Source: Macrocystis pyrifera (Eukaryota > Sar > Phaeophyceae > Laminariales > Laminariaceae). From it: a DNA stretch of 64,000 bases. Below, piece after piece: positions 22,450 to 35,644 of this stretch. The stretch covers positions 1,550,001 to 1,614,000 of the forward strand of contig JASSKH010000029.1 of NCBI GenBank assembly GCA_031763025.1, read 5' to 3'. Made by a program: the position numbers and the translations under genes. The stretch's first letter is position 1. The number at the start of each line of letters is the position of its first letter. The notes under the pieces are model-generated. The model ran no database searches, had not been told where the DNA came from, and saw only the letters and a program-made list of their open reading frames with translations.

Positions 22450-25400
22450 TACGTCTCAGAGTTATTTTCTGATTTTACGACCTGCTACTATTTTAGCGTG
22501 GAAAATTCCGGGAAACGTTTGTCAATGTAAGTGGTTTCTATATATAGTACGTAGAGTACTACTGTTCTGTTAATCTAGGCATATTTTTCGGGGGTGGATG
22601 GGGTCTACGCTCGTAACTCGATCCCACCAATTGATATTGTTTGCTTACCCCCAAAAAACAATGCAACGACACGTGAACGGCCTACGAGCACCCTCCTAAA
22701 ACTCCGTGCTTAATAAACAGATTTAACTTTTTTTTAATACGGTGAAATAGTAGCTCCAATCTTGTGGCAGGAGAAGGTCGCCGATTTCGCGTAAACAGAA
22801 AAAGAGGTCATCATTGTCAGAATGACGCGACGAAAGCCACGGTTCAATCCGCGGGTTTGGGAGTCTCCGCAACCGTTGTGCCCGCAGATACGCAAAGAAA
22901 CGACTCGTGCTCTAAACGTGGAAGTGAGGTGAGCTTGACCTCTATTTTTATCATTCCGCCCGAGAATTAAAAAAAAACACAGTAAAACATAAAAGAACGT
23001 ACAGTAACAGTGCCAGCGACCGCGATGACCCCCCCTGGGACGTGGACGTCACGCTGAGCCGCACGTCTTGAGCGAGCCTTCGCGCATAGGTCTGCCTTGT
23101 TGTCAATCAAGTCGCCACGCACGCAAAGTGATGAACCCACAAAGATGGCGGCCGACCGGATCGCGGGACGGGCAAACTGACGCACTCCCCTGCGAATTAT
23201 TTTCGATCGCCATCCGAACGGTCGAAGCGAACCGACAGTTCTCTAGTGATGCCGCTGAAACAAGGATCTGTATGCTGCGCATTTTCGGAGGGCACCGTCA
23301 ACACTTCTAGTACCGCAATTCACAAAAACACGTGTCTACATTTTAACTCCAAGTGATATGCGTCCGAAACGAGAATGCACTCCTGTCAAGGGTTCACTTC
23401 GGTCGAAGATAAACTCCCCGAACGACGTCCGCGTGGCTGCCGGACTGATGTCGCCGTTTGCAGGCGAATAATCTCGTGTCTCGGTTAGAAGAAACGCGGG
23501 TTTGGTACGAGTTCGGCAACGGCTCTGGGGGCGGGCGGGGTACTCGACATCATACATGGTCGTGGTCGTATGACCACAGCCCCTCGCATCCCTACGACGC
23601 CGAGACGGAGCACGCCGGGTTTTCGCCGACCAGGCAGACATTACTTACACCAAGTGCGCCGTGTGGTGTTCTTCGAGTTGTATTATCGGTGAGAGCTGCA
23701 TCCTGCTAGGAACCGCATGCGAGGAGGACATGAATGTGAATGACAGCTTCAATGAGTGAATGTATTTTCCGGCCTGGCCACTTTCAGGGACAGCAATGAC
23801 GGTATGTGACTGCCTCGTGGGTGCCTTGCCACACACACTGCGTGATACGACAATCCCCCTTGTGCGTTGTGCGGAGTAAAGGTTATCCACCCCTCCCAAA
23901 TGATCATGCTCGATCGCGAGCTGTGACCGACCGCCAAGAAAAACACAAAATAAGGTAGCCTCTGGTTGTCTGGCTCATTTAGTGAGCGGCATGCTTTCCA
24001 GTGCCGTTTCCAACCGACGCCAACCCAACCTTTACATGTAGGGAGGGGCAGTAGTTGGGCCTGGGGGGTGAGAGGAGGGCGAGGCTGTTGAGGAGTTAAG
24101 AGACACAACAGATACCGCTGTAGTGGTCTGGTGGATCACCGTGTTTGTTGTGGGTAAGGGATATTTGTATGGCATCTGGATCACCACGGCACGTTTCGTC
24201 AGGGGAAACCCATACACCCTCACGCCGTTCTTGAGGCACGAAAGCAGCTGGCTGTTCTTCCTGTGAGCGGTCTGTTTCTTCGCGAAGCGTTGTCAGAAAT
24301 CGTAACTACGGTAAGCTGTTTTCAATCCCGCAAAAACAACGGTTACCGTGGGGTGTCGGCACCCCGAAACCGCCAGGCCACTCGTCGTCATCATAGACAG
24401 TGACTCTAACGAGCGCACCCGGGAAGTTCGCTGCTCGGAACACCCGAACGTGGAGCGAGCGTTTCTGCACCCTGCGTCGTCGATGTATGCTCTACTCGAG
24501 GGACGGGAGAGGTCTCTGGGAGAGAGGTGCTCACCGCTACGTTTAACTTCGCATACCGCCCCTGGCGCAGGAGGTGCGCTGCTTCATTTTGCTTCGCTGA
24601 GTGCGTGGTAGCAGACCGGAATACCTTCCCAGCCGAACGGAGCGGTGGTGCAGACTAGACTGCGATAGGGGACTCCTTATTCCGAAAACTGCTAGATCAC
24701 CTTCGGGTCTTTTTCTCCATATTTGTCGTGACTTAACCTATAGGGCAGTGGGCGTTTTCGTCGGGCTGCACGTTTAGCTTTTCACTGATCCGACGTTAGG
24801 GTGGGGCATGGAGCTCCTATTCTATATCACGCGAGGAGCCTCAGAAAAAAATAGGGTGTATCCGTACCGTGGTTGTTGTTTTCGCTCTCATACTTACTCT
24901 CAAACCTAGGAGTACATCCTACGATACTACTACTGCCCCGAGAAGCATAGCGTTTCTAGACCCGTAAGAGAAAGCGAAAGGTCAGCTCAATGTTTCACTG
25001 CTATATGTACAGACGGAAATATGTCTGTTCATAGTCGCACGGGTTTTGCCGACGTTTGTTGCGACCAGACGCAAGGGTGTAGGAGATAGATGCCCACTCG
25101 AATGCCTTCAGCTTGATGTCCAGAGCTGCGCCGTGCACAGCAGCGAGGAAGTGGGTCTACTATTGTGGTATAGGTTGAGGTTTGTCATCCGCGACAGCAG
25201 CAAAAGCAGCGATGAGTGGCAGACTCCGTTGGTTTTCCGCGCCGGCCCACCGCGTCCGAATCGAATAATATATTTTTGTTCTGGACGTTCGACGCGAGCG
25301 CCAAGGACAGGCTGCGAGCTATGGCCAGGAGTGCTGGCAGCGAGCTCACTCGCCAGTCCGTTGCGCACCTTCGTCGTACCAAACTTATACGTGAGGTTTA

Positions 25401-26551
25401 CGGTCATGGATCGATTTCCACGGGTTGGCAGGGGAGGCTGAGTACCTTGACGCGGCAGCCTCCGACGTGAATAAGATGAAGCTGTTGCTCGAATTTGTAG
25501 CGTAGTGTGTGTCGGAGGCCGATCAAGGCTGTACTGTTGCGAGTAAATCGCCAGCCGTATCACGCTTCCATCGCGGTATTTTTCGCAGTAAGTTCGTTTC
25601 CTACGTCGTCGCCTCCTATTAAGTGCGTATTGCGAGTTGTTGCGCGGTGGCGCCTTGCCACAGGAACCCCGAGAGTAGATGGCTGCCCGATTCTGTGGAA
25701 ACAATGTTGGCAGGGCAGGACCTGGCCCAGTCGTAGGGGTCGGGCGGCCGGAATCATCGGGTGTCACTTGCTTTGGTCTATATTGTTTGTGTCGAGGGCG
25801 TACGAAACATTCGCCCCGACTACCGGAGTGGGTGCCCCAGGTGCATTGGTAGATAAGGGGAGACGTGGCATTGTACGGGGGAGGAGTAAACGGCGGTTGG
25901 CCTCGCTGCAGCGGCCCCAGACCACCTAGACTACCAGCATCCACATTCGTTTCGAGGCCACAGAGGTGACCAGGCCCATCAGGGGGTCGGTCATCGTGCG
26001 CACGAGAGGGATGACGCCTAGGAGAAGCGTTCCGGAGTAGGAGCAGGCGGCGGCGCCGTCGCTCTCGTGGTAGAGTTGCTGTCGGGTAATCCGACATTCC
26101 CGGAAAGCTCGCCCCTCTCGTCGTATCGGCACGGTGGCGAGACTAGAGTGTGGAGGTACCCAGAGGTCGCCGAGGCGCTCCGCCAAGTGGTAGCAAGTCA
26201 ACGGATAAGCACGGCGAAGTCGCCCTCCGCTCAATGCGCATGGTTATAGCCACCACGCTGGCGCCCGCGGGGGGGGGGGGGGGTGCGCAAAGGGTGGTCC
26301 CGAGAAAGGGTAGATGGAAATCGTCTGAGTCTTCTGATGCCTACCCGTACTAACCCAGGGGGCGCGGGTAAACATCTCGTAGACTAGAAGATGGTGGGAA
26401 GATAGGGCAGAGAGAGCCAAGTCAGGGTCCTGTATGGGGCCAAGCACCGAAGTATCGACGCGACCTCGGGGCTGGGGTATGTCAATGATTTTCTACCATT
26501 GGAGGTCTCGGTCGTCTGAGACTGCGTGTGTTGGTATTCCGGCCAGTCGGC

Positions 26552-26594
<43 letters not shown>

Positions 26595-27829
26595 CGTACT
26601 CATTTTTTGCTTGCCTTAGTCTTTTTGACCAGTGACCACGCATCCCTTTCGAGACGGCTAGGGGGGGGGCACGGCTCACGTACCACACCAGTGGACCCCC
26701 ATGCCCCCTGCCCTCGGCATTGTAGGCGATAAAAGTTATGCTAGTATGACAATTTGAAGGGTACAGGAAAAAACACAACAATATCTAGGTTTATAGGGGA
26801 AAATGAAATGTCGGCTTTGTTTCTCACGACAAACAGAAAAAAAGTTTACGATAGTCATGGGCGCTACCGACGCTTATGGCGACCAAGGGCAAGGGTGTAC
26901 GAGGGAGATGCTCCCTCTTGAGCACCGTCAGGTCGATGCGCATGGCTATGCCTGGCAGAGCAGAAAGAAGCATGCAAGACACTTCCCGCTGCCGAGTGAT
27001 GCGCCTAGACTAGGTCTACGGTTGTGATTTTCCTCCAACCCGCCCCTCTATTCTTTCAAAATTTGATAAAATAGAACGGCCATACGTGTTGTTGACCACG
27101 CCGTACTGTTTGTTATTGACTGGTAGCGATCGCGGGGCTCACTAGCAGAGTGGGCGCATGCCAATGGCCTTTTATCGTCGGGGGTCTCGATCGTCCGTGA
27201 CTGGGTATGTTAAGGCCCCGGCCAGTCGACTAGGGAGGAGGGGGTGTACAAATTATAATGCATAGCCGTAGTCGTATGACCACAGACCCTCGCATCCCTA
27301 CAATGCCGGGACGGGGCACGTTGGGTTTTCATCGACCAGGCAGACATCGCCTCCACCAAGCGCGAAGCGCCGTCAGGTGTTGGGCGAGTCGCATGAAGGG
27401 TAAGCTGCATCCTACTAAGAACCGCTTTAGGGGCGGAATGTCTTGCAGATGGATGACAGCATCAATGAGTTGATGTAATGTTCCACTAGGGGGGGGGGGG
27501 CTCTTGGATATACTCGAACGAAAGCAGCGACCAGTGCCGCTGCTCTCGTACCACGCGAGTGCGCGCCACCGCTCCCGACGTCTCAGAGAGACAAAGGCAA
27601 CATGACAATCCCAAGTATATACAACAAAGGCGGGGAGTTGTTCATCCGGTTGTTGACCCAAGTGGTGGAAACCCAAGCGGTTGTCCAAACTATCCATGAT
27701 ACGTGTGACGCCGGCGTTGAGTCCTTCTGGGCGCGAACTATCGACTATCTAAGCGTCTTTCCGCTGAATTTCGGGCAGCATCTCTTGCCGTAATCCAATA
27801 CCACGGCCTCGGGCGGACAGTGCCCCCCC
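22450..27829. other. Decayed repeat-rich region without supported genes
   Basis: The region has higher GC than its neighbours and many overlapping open frames, including a 329-codon minus frame at 26097-25108 made of Arg/Pro/Ser-rich sequence. None shows a recognisable domain. A block of about 130 bp repeats within it: 23545-23700 and 27255-27425 share CGTATGACCACAG...CCTCGCATCCCTAC and CGACCAGGCAGACAT. A second shared block (GGTCTCG...CCGGCCAGTCG) lies at 26500 and 27185. It probably holds further remains of the retrotransposon at 27830-29330. Confidence 0.45.
26554..26594 (+). repeat. Poly-G tract (41 G), longest in the window
   Basis: An unbroken run of G flanked by CTT and CGTACTCATT. 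Assembly length is uncertain for such runs. Confidence 0.9.
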
Positions 27830-29330
27830 GCCTGCGTAGGAACGATGGGTAGATGCCTCCTTTGCAGCCGAGACTGTGCGACCGTGGCGGCCGTGGCGAC
27901 CGCAGCTGGCGGGGATAGATCAACTGCGAGGCCGAGCATTTTGAGGTCGGAGCACGAGGAGGGCGGGTGATGCCACGCGCCCGAGTGCACCAAGAGGCGA
28001 ACTACGGGCTAGCCCTCACCGACTGCTCCAACGACTACAACACGGTAAGGTTTGTCGGCGGTGCTTGCGGAGACGGCCACCTGCATCGCCGGCACTCACT
28101 CACACATAGTTTCATCGCCAACTCATACAGCGAGAGGGATCCGTACCCGTGCGCTTCGTGGGGGGGGGGGGGGGGAGCTCGGGGACAAGGCGCTAACTCG
28201 ACTGATGCTCCAGTGGAATGCAACAAGGGGGACACCATAGGAACCGGGACGCGTGGTGCCACGATACGAGAATAGCACCTATTCGTTCTGGGTGCTCTCA
28301 CCTCTCGGCAAGAGCTCCATACCAAAATTAAACGCCACGCACCACCGAAGTTTGAGAATACGTCGCAGGCGTAAACCCGATGATTGATCCCATGCCTCAT
28401 AAGGCGTGTGCGGTATTGGGTGGTTCATCAGTGCCCGTATGGAGCTCCGTCGTTCAGAAAATATTTTAGCCAAAAACGTACTACCCTATCGGGACGTGTG
28501 CTGCGGTAGGGGCTGTGGCGCGTCTTGCCCAAACCGTTTTCTGGATGACGGCCGAGGCTTGTGCCTTCCCTCCAGCGAGAGCTGATCCGACATCGATTCC
28601 AGTGATCAGCCCAAGAAAAGCGATCACCTTCCCCTCGGAAGGGAACCCGTACCTGCACCGGTAAAAAATACCCTTGGTGAAGACAATGCCGCTCGCATCG
28701 CGAAACGGGGGGTGGGGTGTGAAGCTGGTTGGCGGGACCATCGGTACCGAGGCATGCGCGATGGAGAGTGGGATGGAGATCGTCTGAAAAACGGCGAAGA
28801 TAAAAATCTTGCTTGAAGGCTGTGGCGCATATGACAGACGAACGAAGTCAGCCATAACCTGGTTACCAGCGGCCCTCCATGGTGCCGCGAACAGTCTACA
28901 TCGAGCGAGTGAGTGATGAACGCGGAGGTGTCCCTTCTCGCATGTCAAACAGCCAACATAAGCGCGGTGCAAATGTTGGAAGACTTGCTTGAGTTTTTCT
29001 AGGGGACAGAAGAAGAATTGTCGCTCTGCAAGGGGCGGGTGCTCGATGACTTCGCTTGAACATTCTCCCCCACCAATTGCGCGCAGGCGAGCTTATCTAC
29101 GGGGGTTGGGTTGTTTGGGCTGTCGGGCGGCTGAAGCGCGGAAGATGCCAACATCTGTCGGGAGCACGGTGGTGATAGCACGTTCGACATATAACTTCGT
29201 CCTTTCTACTGCAGAGGGTATGCCTAACGAGGATACACCGGTCAGGTTGCTTGCATTCCTGACGAGGAGCTATTGGATAGCCGGCATGTTGTCGCGTAAA
29301 CCTAAGCGCGCGCACGATGGTGTCTCCTGT
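27830..29330 (+). pseudogene. Non-LTR (LINE-type) reverse transcriptase relic
   Basis: On the plus strand, in several frames, the motifs of a LINE reverse transcriptase appear in order. LALTDCSNDYNTV at 28009-28050 resembles the A motif (D-x-SNAFN-x-V). NATRGTP near 28225-28245 resembles the QGDPLGP motif. FLDDG at 28538-28552 fits the catalytic Y/F-x-DD. VKLVGGTIGTEACAMESG at 28719-28775 resembles the conserved (V)LG-x-PIG block. YLRGLGCLGCRAAEA at 29095-29140 resembles the LPVRLGGLGLRSA block. Stops and frameshifts lie between them, so it is inactive. These enzymes copy RNA into DNA at a nicked target. No endonuclease or poly-A tail was identified. Confidence 0.65.
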
Positions 29331-30288
29331 TGAAAAATCGCTTCGATCTACTGCTCGTTCGGTTGCTGCGGCGACTGATGCTCCTGACATACCACGGCTA
29401 TTTGAGACGCCATGTGCACGTGTATTGCCGAAGAGGGAACGACCGATTGTTGGCCGTCATGATAGGGGCTGATGTTAATGGATCGTGGAAGCCTGCTCCT
29501 GCTCAACAGTTTTTGACTGTATCTTTTTGGATGCGACGTCACCCGACATGTTCCGGCATGCATGTGTTTCTCGGTTGATAATAAACGAGGAACTACTACA
29601 CACTGGACCTATGAGGATTGTTTCTTGGTGATGGAACGTGAAGCAAGCGGAGGCTTGCCCGAGGAGGAATCACCCTCTTGCTGGGCAGGCATCTGTGTCT
29701 ACGGAAAAATACTATTTTTCTGGGAGTCGAGGCTACGAGAAACGTTCCTCTGAGAGTAATTGGCTCTCGGTTCTCCCCATCGAGAGGTGTTTTCTACCCA
29801 GGACCGTCGATATACACATCGAACTATTTACCGTCAGACTAGCCTTGGAGTGCAGGCGGTTGGAGGCAATGATTATTCTTCGGAGCGTGACCGCTACCCT
29901 GCTTCTCCACGCCCCCACCCCACGGTAGGGGATGCACCTTTTGGGCGTCTAACGAATTGAGATCCTCAAGTGAGGAAGTATAAAAAAAAATCTCGTATAT
30001 TCGTTTCAGGACTAGCGCATACAAATGCAGGTCGGATGGCCCGAACGAGCTTTTTCCAAGTATTGTATCGGGTGAGATATTGAGTTCCTAATGTGAAGGG
30101 CTCAGGAACGTCGAGTGCACCCCTACTGTGGGATGGCCAGCCGCGGTTGGTTCATGACTGTGTTTTTCAACAGTGGAGGGGAAAGATTGTCCAGCAGCGA
30201 TGAGGCTGTTTTCTGGACATATCTACTGCAGGGCAACGTCTTTGTCCAGGCTTCTTTGTGGCCATCATAATGAAAACTTCTGGACTGA
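29331..30288. other. Spacer before A2
   Basis: Contains a string near 30060-30110 (ATCGGGTGAGATATTGAG, CTCCTAATGTGA-like) that also occurs in A1 at 6365-6400 and A2 at 36100-36130, a short dispersed repeat. No exon supported. Confidence 0.4.
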
Positions 30289-31660
30289 TTTTCCGATAGA
30301 AAAACAACAAGCGCAACTCCTTAAGGAAAAGTGGTCGAATTCGAATGGAAGAACGACACGTTAAATCCATCAGCAGAGCTCTCTCGGCATTATTTTAGCA
30401 CCAGAAACAAGACGTTTTTTTTTTTTCGAAAGTACGATCTAAAACATTAGGGGAAATGTTTTGAAACGTTTTTGGTCGCAGGTCATACTACTAAATAATA
30501 CGCACCCTGTAGTGATTATCCGGAATTTCCAGGTTAGCTGACAAGGGCTGTTGTGCGAAATTAATGAATCCGAACTCCAGTATTAATAGTTCAACAACAC
30601 AATACTAGTTTCACCTCCGAAGCACACAAAATAAATTGTCGTAACCGGCGAAGATATTTTTAGTCGCTGCAAGCATTTGGTATTAAGTTGCACGCCTATT
30701 AATAGTTGCACACCCGTCAATATATGTTGTCACCACTACTATAGTTTACATGCCTATTCGTACCACCTTGCGAAGGCAGTCGATCAGTGGATCGGCACAC
30801 GTAACAACCTGGTAATATCGCGTAAGTACAACACCCTCTCGCATATATACTAGACTGAATTACCTACTGGTGTGGTGCTTCCTGCCTGCACCCCTTGCGA
30901 ACGGATGGGGTTTCAACTTCCAGTTGCGCCTGGGACGATTCGAGTACACACACTATAAAAAACGTGCGTGATATCTCCCATTCGGGTAGTGATCTAGGCC
31001 GCGACACTTGTCGATAAAAGCTACCCGCCTACCTTGTCACCTGGCAAAAAAAAAATAGCATAACCAGGACCAAAAACCTTTCCATATCAAAATGTCCACG
31101 CACTTGAAATACGTCCGCATCAGCGCGCACTTCCCCCGGTGCCCGCTCAGTTAAACGAACGCATCAGATACCACTACACTATAAAATACCTTCGTGATAT
31201 CTCTTCCAATCCGGTCGTGATCCAGGCAGCAGCAGTTGTCGATAGAAGCTACCCGCCTACTACCTTGTTATTTGACACAAATTAGGTAGTATACCCGGGA
31301 CCAAAACCTCTCCACATCCAAATCTCCACGCGCGAGTAAAACACCTCCTCATCAATGCACTTTCTCCGGTGTCCGCTGAGTTAAACGAACGCATCAGATA
31401 CCACTACAAAGTAGCACACCGCTCGGCTGCCTATACCATTTTGTCACCTATCTTTGGGTCTTACTCATACAGTAGATATTTACCGGACTTAAAAATTAAG
31501 GCATTCATGGCTTTCGGTACATGGGGCAACTGCATCCATTCTTACCTGAAGACGTGAACAGCCTATACAAAAAATCGTCGAAAAATCTTCGAAGGTAGCC
31601 GAAAGACCCGTGACCTACCCATCATCTCTCCTGGAATAAATAGCGAATAAACGAGCATCT

Positions 31661-31942
31661 ATGGATTTAATGAACGGGCCGAGGAAAGGGCATGTCACAT
31701 CCACCCATCCATCCATCCATCTATCCACTCATCCACTAACTAAGGGAGCAACGACGAAACAAAAACAAAAAAATCTGCTGACGGCGAAAGGGCTGCAACC
31801 GATCACTCTCGATCGTATCTCAAAATCGCACCAATCCACCCTCGCCTCTATTGCCCATCGACCACCACACGACGGATCGATCGCGTTTGACTTGCAATAC
31901 ACCTCACTCTGTGGCGGAATGCAAGTTACAGTCGTATACTAA
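31661..31942 (+). CDS. Hypothetical 93-codon ORF, A2 copy
   Basis: Counterpart of 1985-2266; one residue differs (His for Gln). See that entry for the limits of the call. Confidence 0.25.
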   Translation: MDLMNGPRKGHVTSTHPSIHLSTHPLTKGATTKQKQKNLLTAKGLQPITLDRISKSHQSTLASIAHRPPHDGSIAFDLQYTSLCGGMQVTVVY

Positions 31943-33349
31943 TATTCAATAAAACGTTCCGTGTAACTCAGGCCGGAGAGTGGTACACATTAGCTGGTGC
32001 ACAGGAGCAAGTATATGCCTTCCACCTCGAGGTGAAAACCTGCCCAGTAGCCGTTCAACTGTTCGACGAGACAATATCGATCGCTCTCGACTGACACGTG
32101 CAACCCCACGCCGTCCCCCTAACCCCTCCACGCTTTGTCGATGCCCATGTAAAGCAATTCGTCTCGAAAAGGATTCGTGGTCAACAGTCAAAAGACTAAG
32201 GGAAGCAACAAATGAGTACGCCTCTCCACGCTATGTCAATCCACCCGTTATAAGGTAGTGCAGGATTTAAACTATACACCAAGAGGGACCTTTCACGCCA
32301 TCAGGGGTATCATTGGCTAAATCAAACATGCAAAACTGAGGAAATATCATTTATAAATAGTACACTGATACCGTTAACCCTTGAGGGGGGGGGGGGGGTA
32401 GGGGTTTCCATGGTCAAGCGCGTGCTTCTCCCGATGGGGACGCACTCATATCGTTCGCGTCTTCGAATGGACAGCGTAGGCCTAAGAGCTTCCATTCGAG
32501 CAGGGGGCATTGACACGGGAGTCCACGATTAGTGTTTTCTTTTCCTTGATGCGTCAAGTTGTGTCAGCTGCAGGTTCACCAGCCTGCGGAAACTGCCAGA
32601 GTGAGACGTAGAACGAACCACAAGGGGGGGAAGGGGGGGGCGTTCTCGTTTGTTGGAAACGTTAGGCTTTTGACCGCTAACCACGCACCCATTTGGAGAG
32701 ACAGACCAAGACACGGGGGGGGTGGGGGGGTGGGAGGCCGGAAAACGCGAACAGATGGACCACACTACGTGTTTGATCACCATGCGATTTGCAGCAGGTT
32801 TGTTGGTATCTATACAGCATTTTATACCTGGTATCGTAGTAGAGGTCCTGGGCAGACCACCCAGGCCCTCTGGGTTGTCGGCGTTAGGTGGGTTTTTGAA
32901 AGGAATGCTGCTATTAATCTCAGTGCGTTTTTTATTCCTAACCTTTCTCGACGATTCCCATGTTCACGCTGCAGTCCGTTCTTGTGTCGTGTTATGTCCT
33001 GTGGTTATGTTTTGTGTCGCGCTCTTCTTTCGCATCCAGAGCGTCTGGGCATTATTACATTGACCTCCATAACACATCGCTCATTTTTTTTGTCGTAGGA
33101 TTCTTTCGCGGCGTGTTGTGTGTCTTTCTGTCGGGCTGTATACGAAGTTTAGTTACCGTTAACCGTACCCTGAGGGAATAAGGAAAAGCAGGGAGGTCCC
33201 CGCCCCGCAACCGTGAAAAGTGGAACTCCTTTTGACTTAGACTAGAGCCAGGTGCGGAATTTTTCTCGCCACACCTTCCCAAGGCACGAAGCAGGCACCG
33301 TGGCGGAGAGTGGAGAGTAGAGCACTTCGGATCAAAGTTTCGACTATTA

Positions 33350-33454
33350 TTACGGGGGTCCATAGTTAATAGGACCAAATATTGTTAGTAAAAATACCTA
33401 AATATATAGGCTTTTATGTATGCCATAGGTCCTGTTAACTATAGACCCCCGTAA
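33350..33454. mobile_element. 105-bp MITE, A2-specific, with proven TA duplication
   Basis: The element runs from TTACGGGGGTCC to GACCCCCGTAA, exactly 105 bp, between TA at 33348-33349 and TA at 33455-33456. A1 at 3653-3666 shows the empty site CGACTAT-TA-GTAGGG. It therefore inserted after the duplication, or was cleanly lost from A1, and its terminal and target sequences are defined to the base. TA targets point to Tc1/mariner-type transposase acting in trans. Confidence 0.95.
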
Positions 33455-33874
33455 TAGTAGGGAGGGAGAAGAAGCTGCCTACAGGTTCAGTGCACGCGTT
33501 CAGTTCGTATTTTTTGTGTGTAGTGTCTCACTTCGTGCATGGCAAATTTCTAGCAATTTCGATCACTGCAGCGCCTCTAGAGTCGGGGTAGAGGCCTCTG
33601 TCGAGAAAGCTGCGGGTGCCCATCTGAGAAGAACCACACAAACTGCTGTGATGTAGCTCTCTTGGGTCATTCACCCCTCGATATATTTGTGGGCACAAAC
33701 GCGCCACGGTTCGAACGCGAGTCGCGGCCTTAACCCGAGCCCTAAGGCAGTGATCAGTGCTAGGATGCTGTGCATGGTAAGACCTCCAGGCTGATTGGGC
33801 TGGTTTGGAAGCTCTGCTTGAAAACACTCTACTGTAGGTTCGCTTCGGCAAATCTCAGGGTGCTGTGGCTTCTA

Positions 33875-33990
33875 TTACGGGGGGCCATAGTAAATAGGAC
33901 TCAAATATTGTTGGTAAAAACGGAGAATATATATATATATGTATATATTTTTATGTGTATCGTAGGTCCTATTTACTACGGTCCTCCGTA
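33875..33990. mobile_element. 105-bp-family MITE (A2 copy of 4082-4198)
   Basis: Same insertion as in A1, with TTACGGGGGGCCATAG at the left and CTACGGTCCTCCGTA at the right. Confidence 0.85.
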
Positions 33991-34727
33991 TTGGAGACTC
34001 TACTGGTTGCAGGTTGATTGAGCCGCTTACAATATACCTGATAGCCAACCAGGGTGTGCAAATGGTTACCTTAGGAATCTTTATCTATCAGCAGGTGACT
34101 ACTAATGGCGAACGAAGCGTGTCATATCAGCGGCTCGTGGGTTTCGTACTTCAACATGGCGGGTATCTTGAACGTGGCCGATGTACACAAAGTACCGGCG
34201 ATTGTGCCGGCCGTGTCAACTCGCCACTACATACTGTGTCAGTGCCCAGCTTTAAATATTTGCCGAAGGAACGTTGTGCCCACCACAACCACATTCAGAG
34301 AAAGCAATACCAGGTACAACGTTTTGTTTTTTTATTGCTGGAATCGAGAGATCCCTTAATGCGTGTCTTTCTCTCGCGAACCTAATCGAGCACACAACAC
34401 CTTCCTTTTTTGTATCCATATCGTCTCCAAACAAAAACACACACAAAAAAAAAAACGGTTTCGGATGTGAACATTTCATCCACAATAAACTAGTCAAACT
34501 TATTTCACTTTCTACAGTATATACATAAGCCTACATAAGACTCTAATTCCAAGCGATTTACTTCTCCACAACCAGAGGATTGCGGCCCTACAGGGGGGTC
34601 AACGAACTATTTTTACCTCTGCACCCTGATAGAACACGGATAATCCTTAAAGACGATTTGAAACGGTTGCTAAACCTCTGACTCACTTTTGATTTCAGAC
34701 GGTCGCCAAAACGTGACGGAGCGGTCC

Positions 34728-34942
34728 TCAGAATGCGTAAGAATACGAGAGGGACTCGTCTGGCGAAACGTACTCGTCCTTCTGTGGGACGACGAGGTCA
34801 ACGCCCTCCCAAGAGAAAATCCAGTCGTCCACATCCTCGCTGTCCACGCCCCACCCCCCCGGTACCTTAGGCAGGTCTTCATACTCATCGCCCTCGAACA
34901 TCTTGCGGGAGGCAGGTCGGCCAAGGCCGGATTTGTTCTCCG
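34728..34942 (-). CDS. Acidic C-terminal exon, unknown protein (A2)
   Basis: Counterpart of 5147-4933. Sequence such as EGDEYEDLPKVPGGWG and the end SYSYAF are kept, with changes clustered in blocks (VDSEDVDDW for LDGKDLEGW). Upstream the frame stays open to about 35186 and includes a hydrophobic stretch IPLVIFFPSLTALGLLVCLV preceded by an in-frame Met (MPSTCLEP...). A2 could therefore encode a protein with a signal anchor, or the exon may start after TTTAG at 34943. Which is right cannot be decided here. Confidence 0.4.
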
Positions 34943-35644
34943 CAACTAAACAAACAAGCAAACCAAGCGCAGTTAAAGAAGGGAAAAAAATGACGAGAGG
35001 GATGGGAAGATGGATGGGGGGAGTCGAGCGTAAATTAGGTTCGAGGCATGTTGAGGGCATTGAAGGTACAGAGGGGAAACCGTTAAGGCGAGGGGGGGTC
35101 GAGAGCTTAGCTAGATTAGGTCGAGGAGATAGGTCCGTAGTACGGCTTAGAGGGAAGGAAGATTTACGACATGCCGAGGGAAACAACTATGAGGTCTGCC
35201 CTTGCTGTGCTGCCGCGCGCTCCTCCTATATCAACGGCCTGATGAAGACGGTACATATGTACGTCTCCACGTTAGGTTCGTCTTTGGCCTTTGAGTCGTT
35301 ACGGTATGTTCTTGTGGAACAGATCAATCCAACGAAACACAGCAGACAGCAAGTCCCAACGTATGTCACCCTGGCGCGCAATATCTCGGCCCGGCAAGGA
35401 GGTTGGCGTGTGGCAGCACGTATTAGTACACGGGCACAATATCGCGTTGGGGTGGGTTGTCAGTCCAGTTCGTCGGCAGGTCGGTGTCAAGCCCTGGTGG
35501 GCACAACAGGGCGTGATACTTCGTGCGTATATACTCGTACATTATGCTCCCTTTCTTATTATGGGGATGTTTTGTGAGTCATCAAGGTTAAAGCGTGTGC
35601 TAAACACAGCGTCGGGTCGTCCACAAAACAAGCAGGGTCGTTAG

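Noticed and set aside
25108..26097. 329-codon minus-strand open frame
   Set aside because: Arg/Pro/Ser-rich composition typical of an antisense frame in GC-rich DNA; no domain, no conserved copy, and plus-strand frames overlap it.
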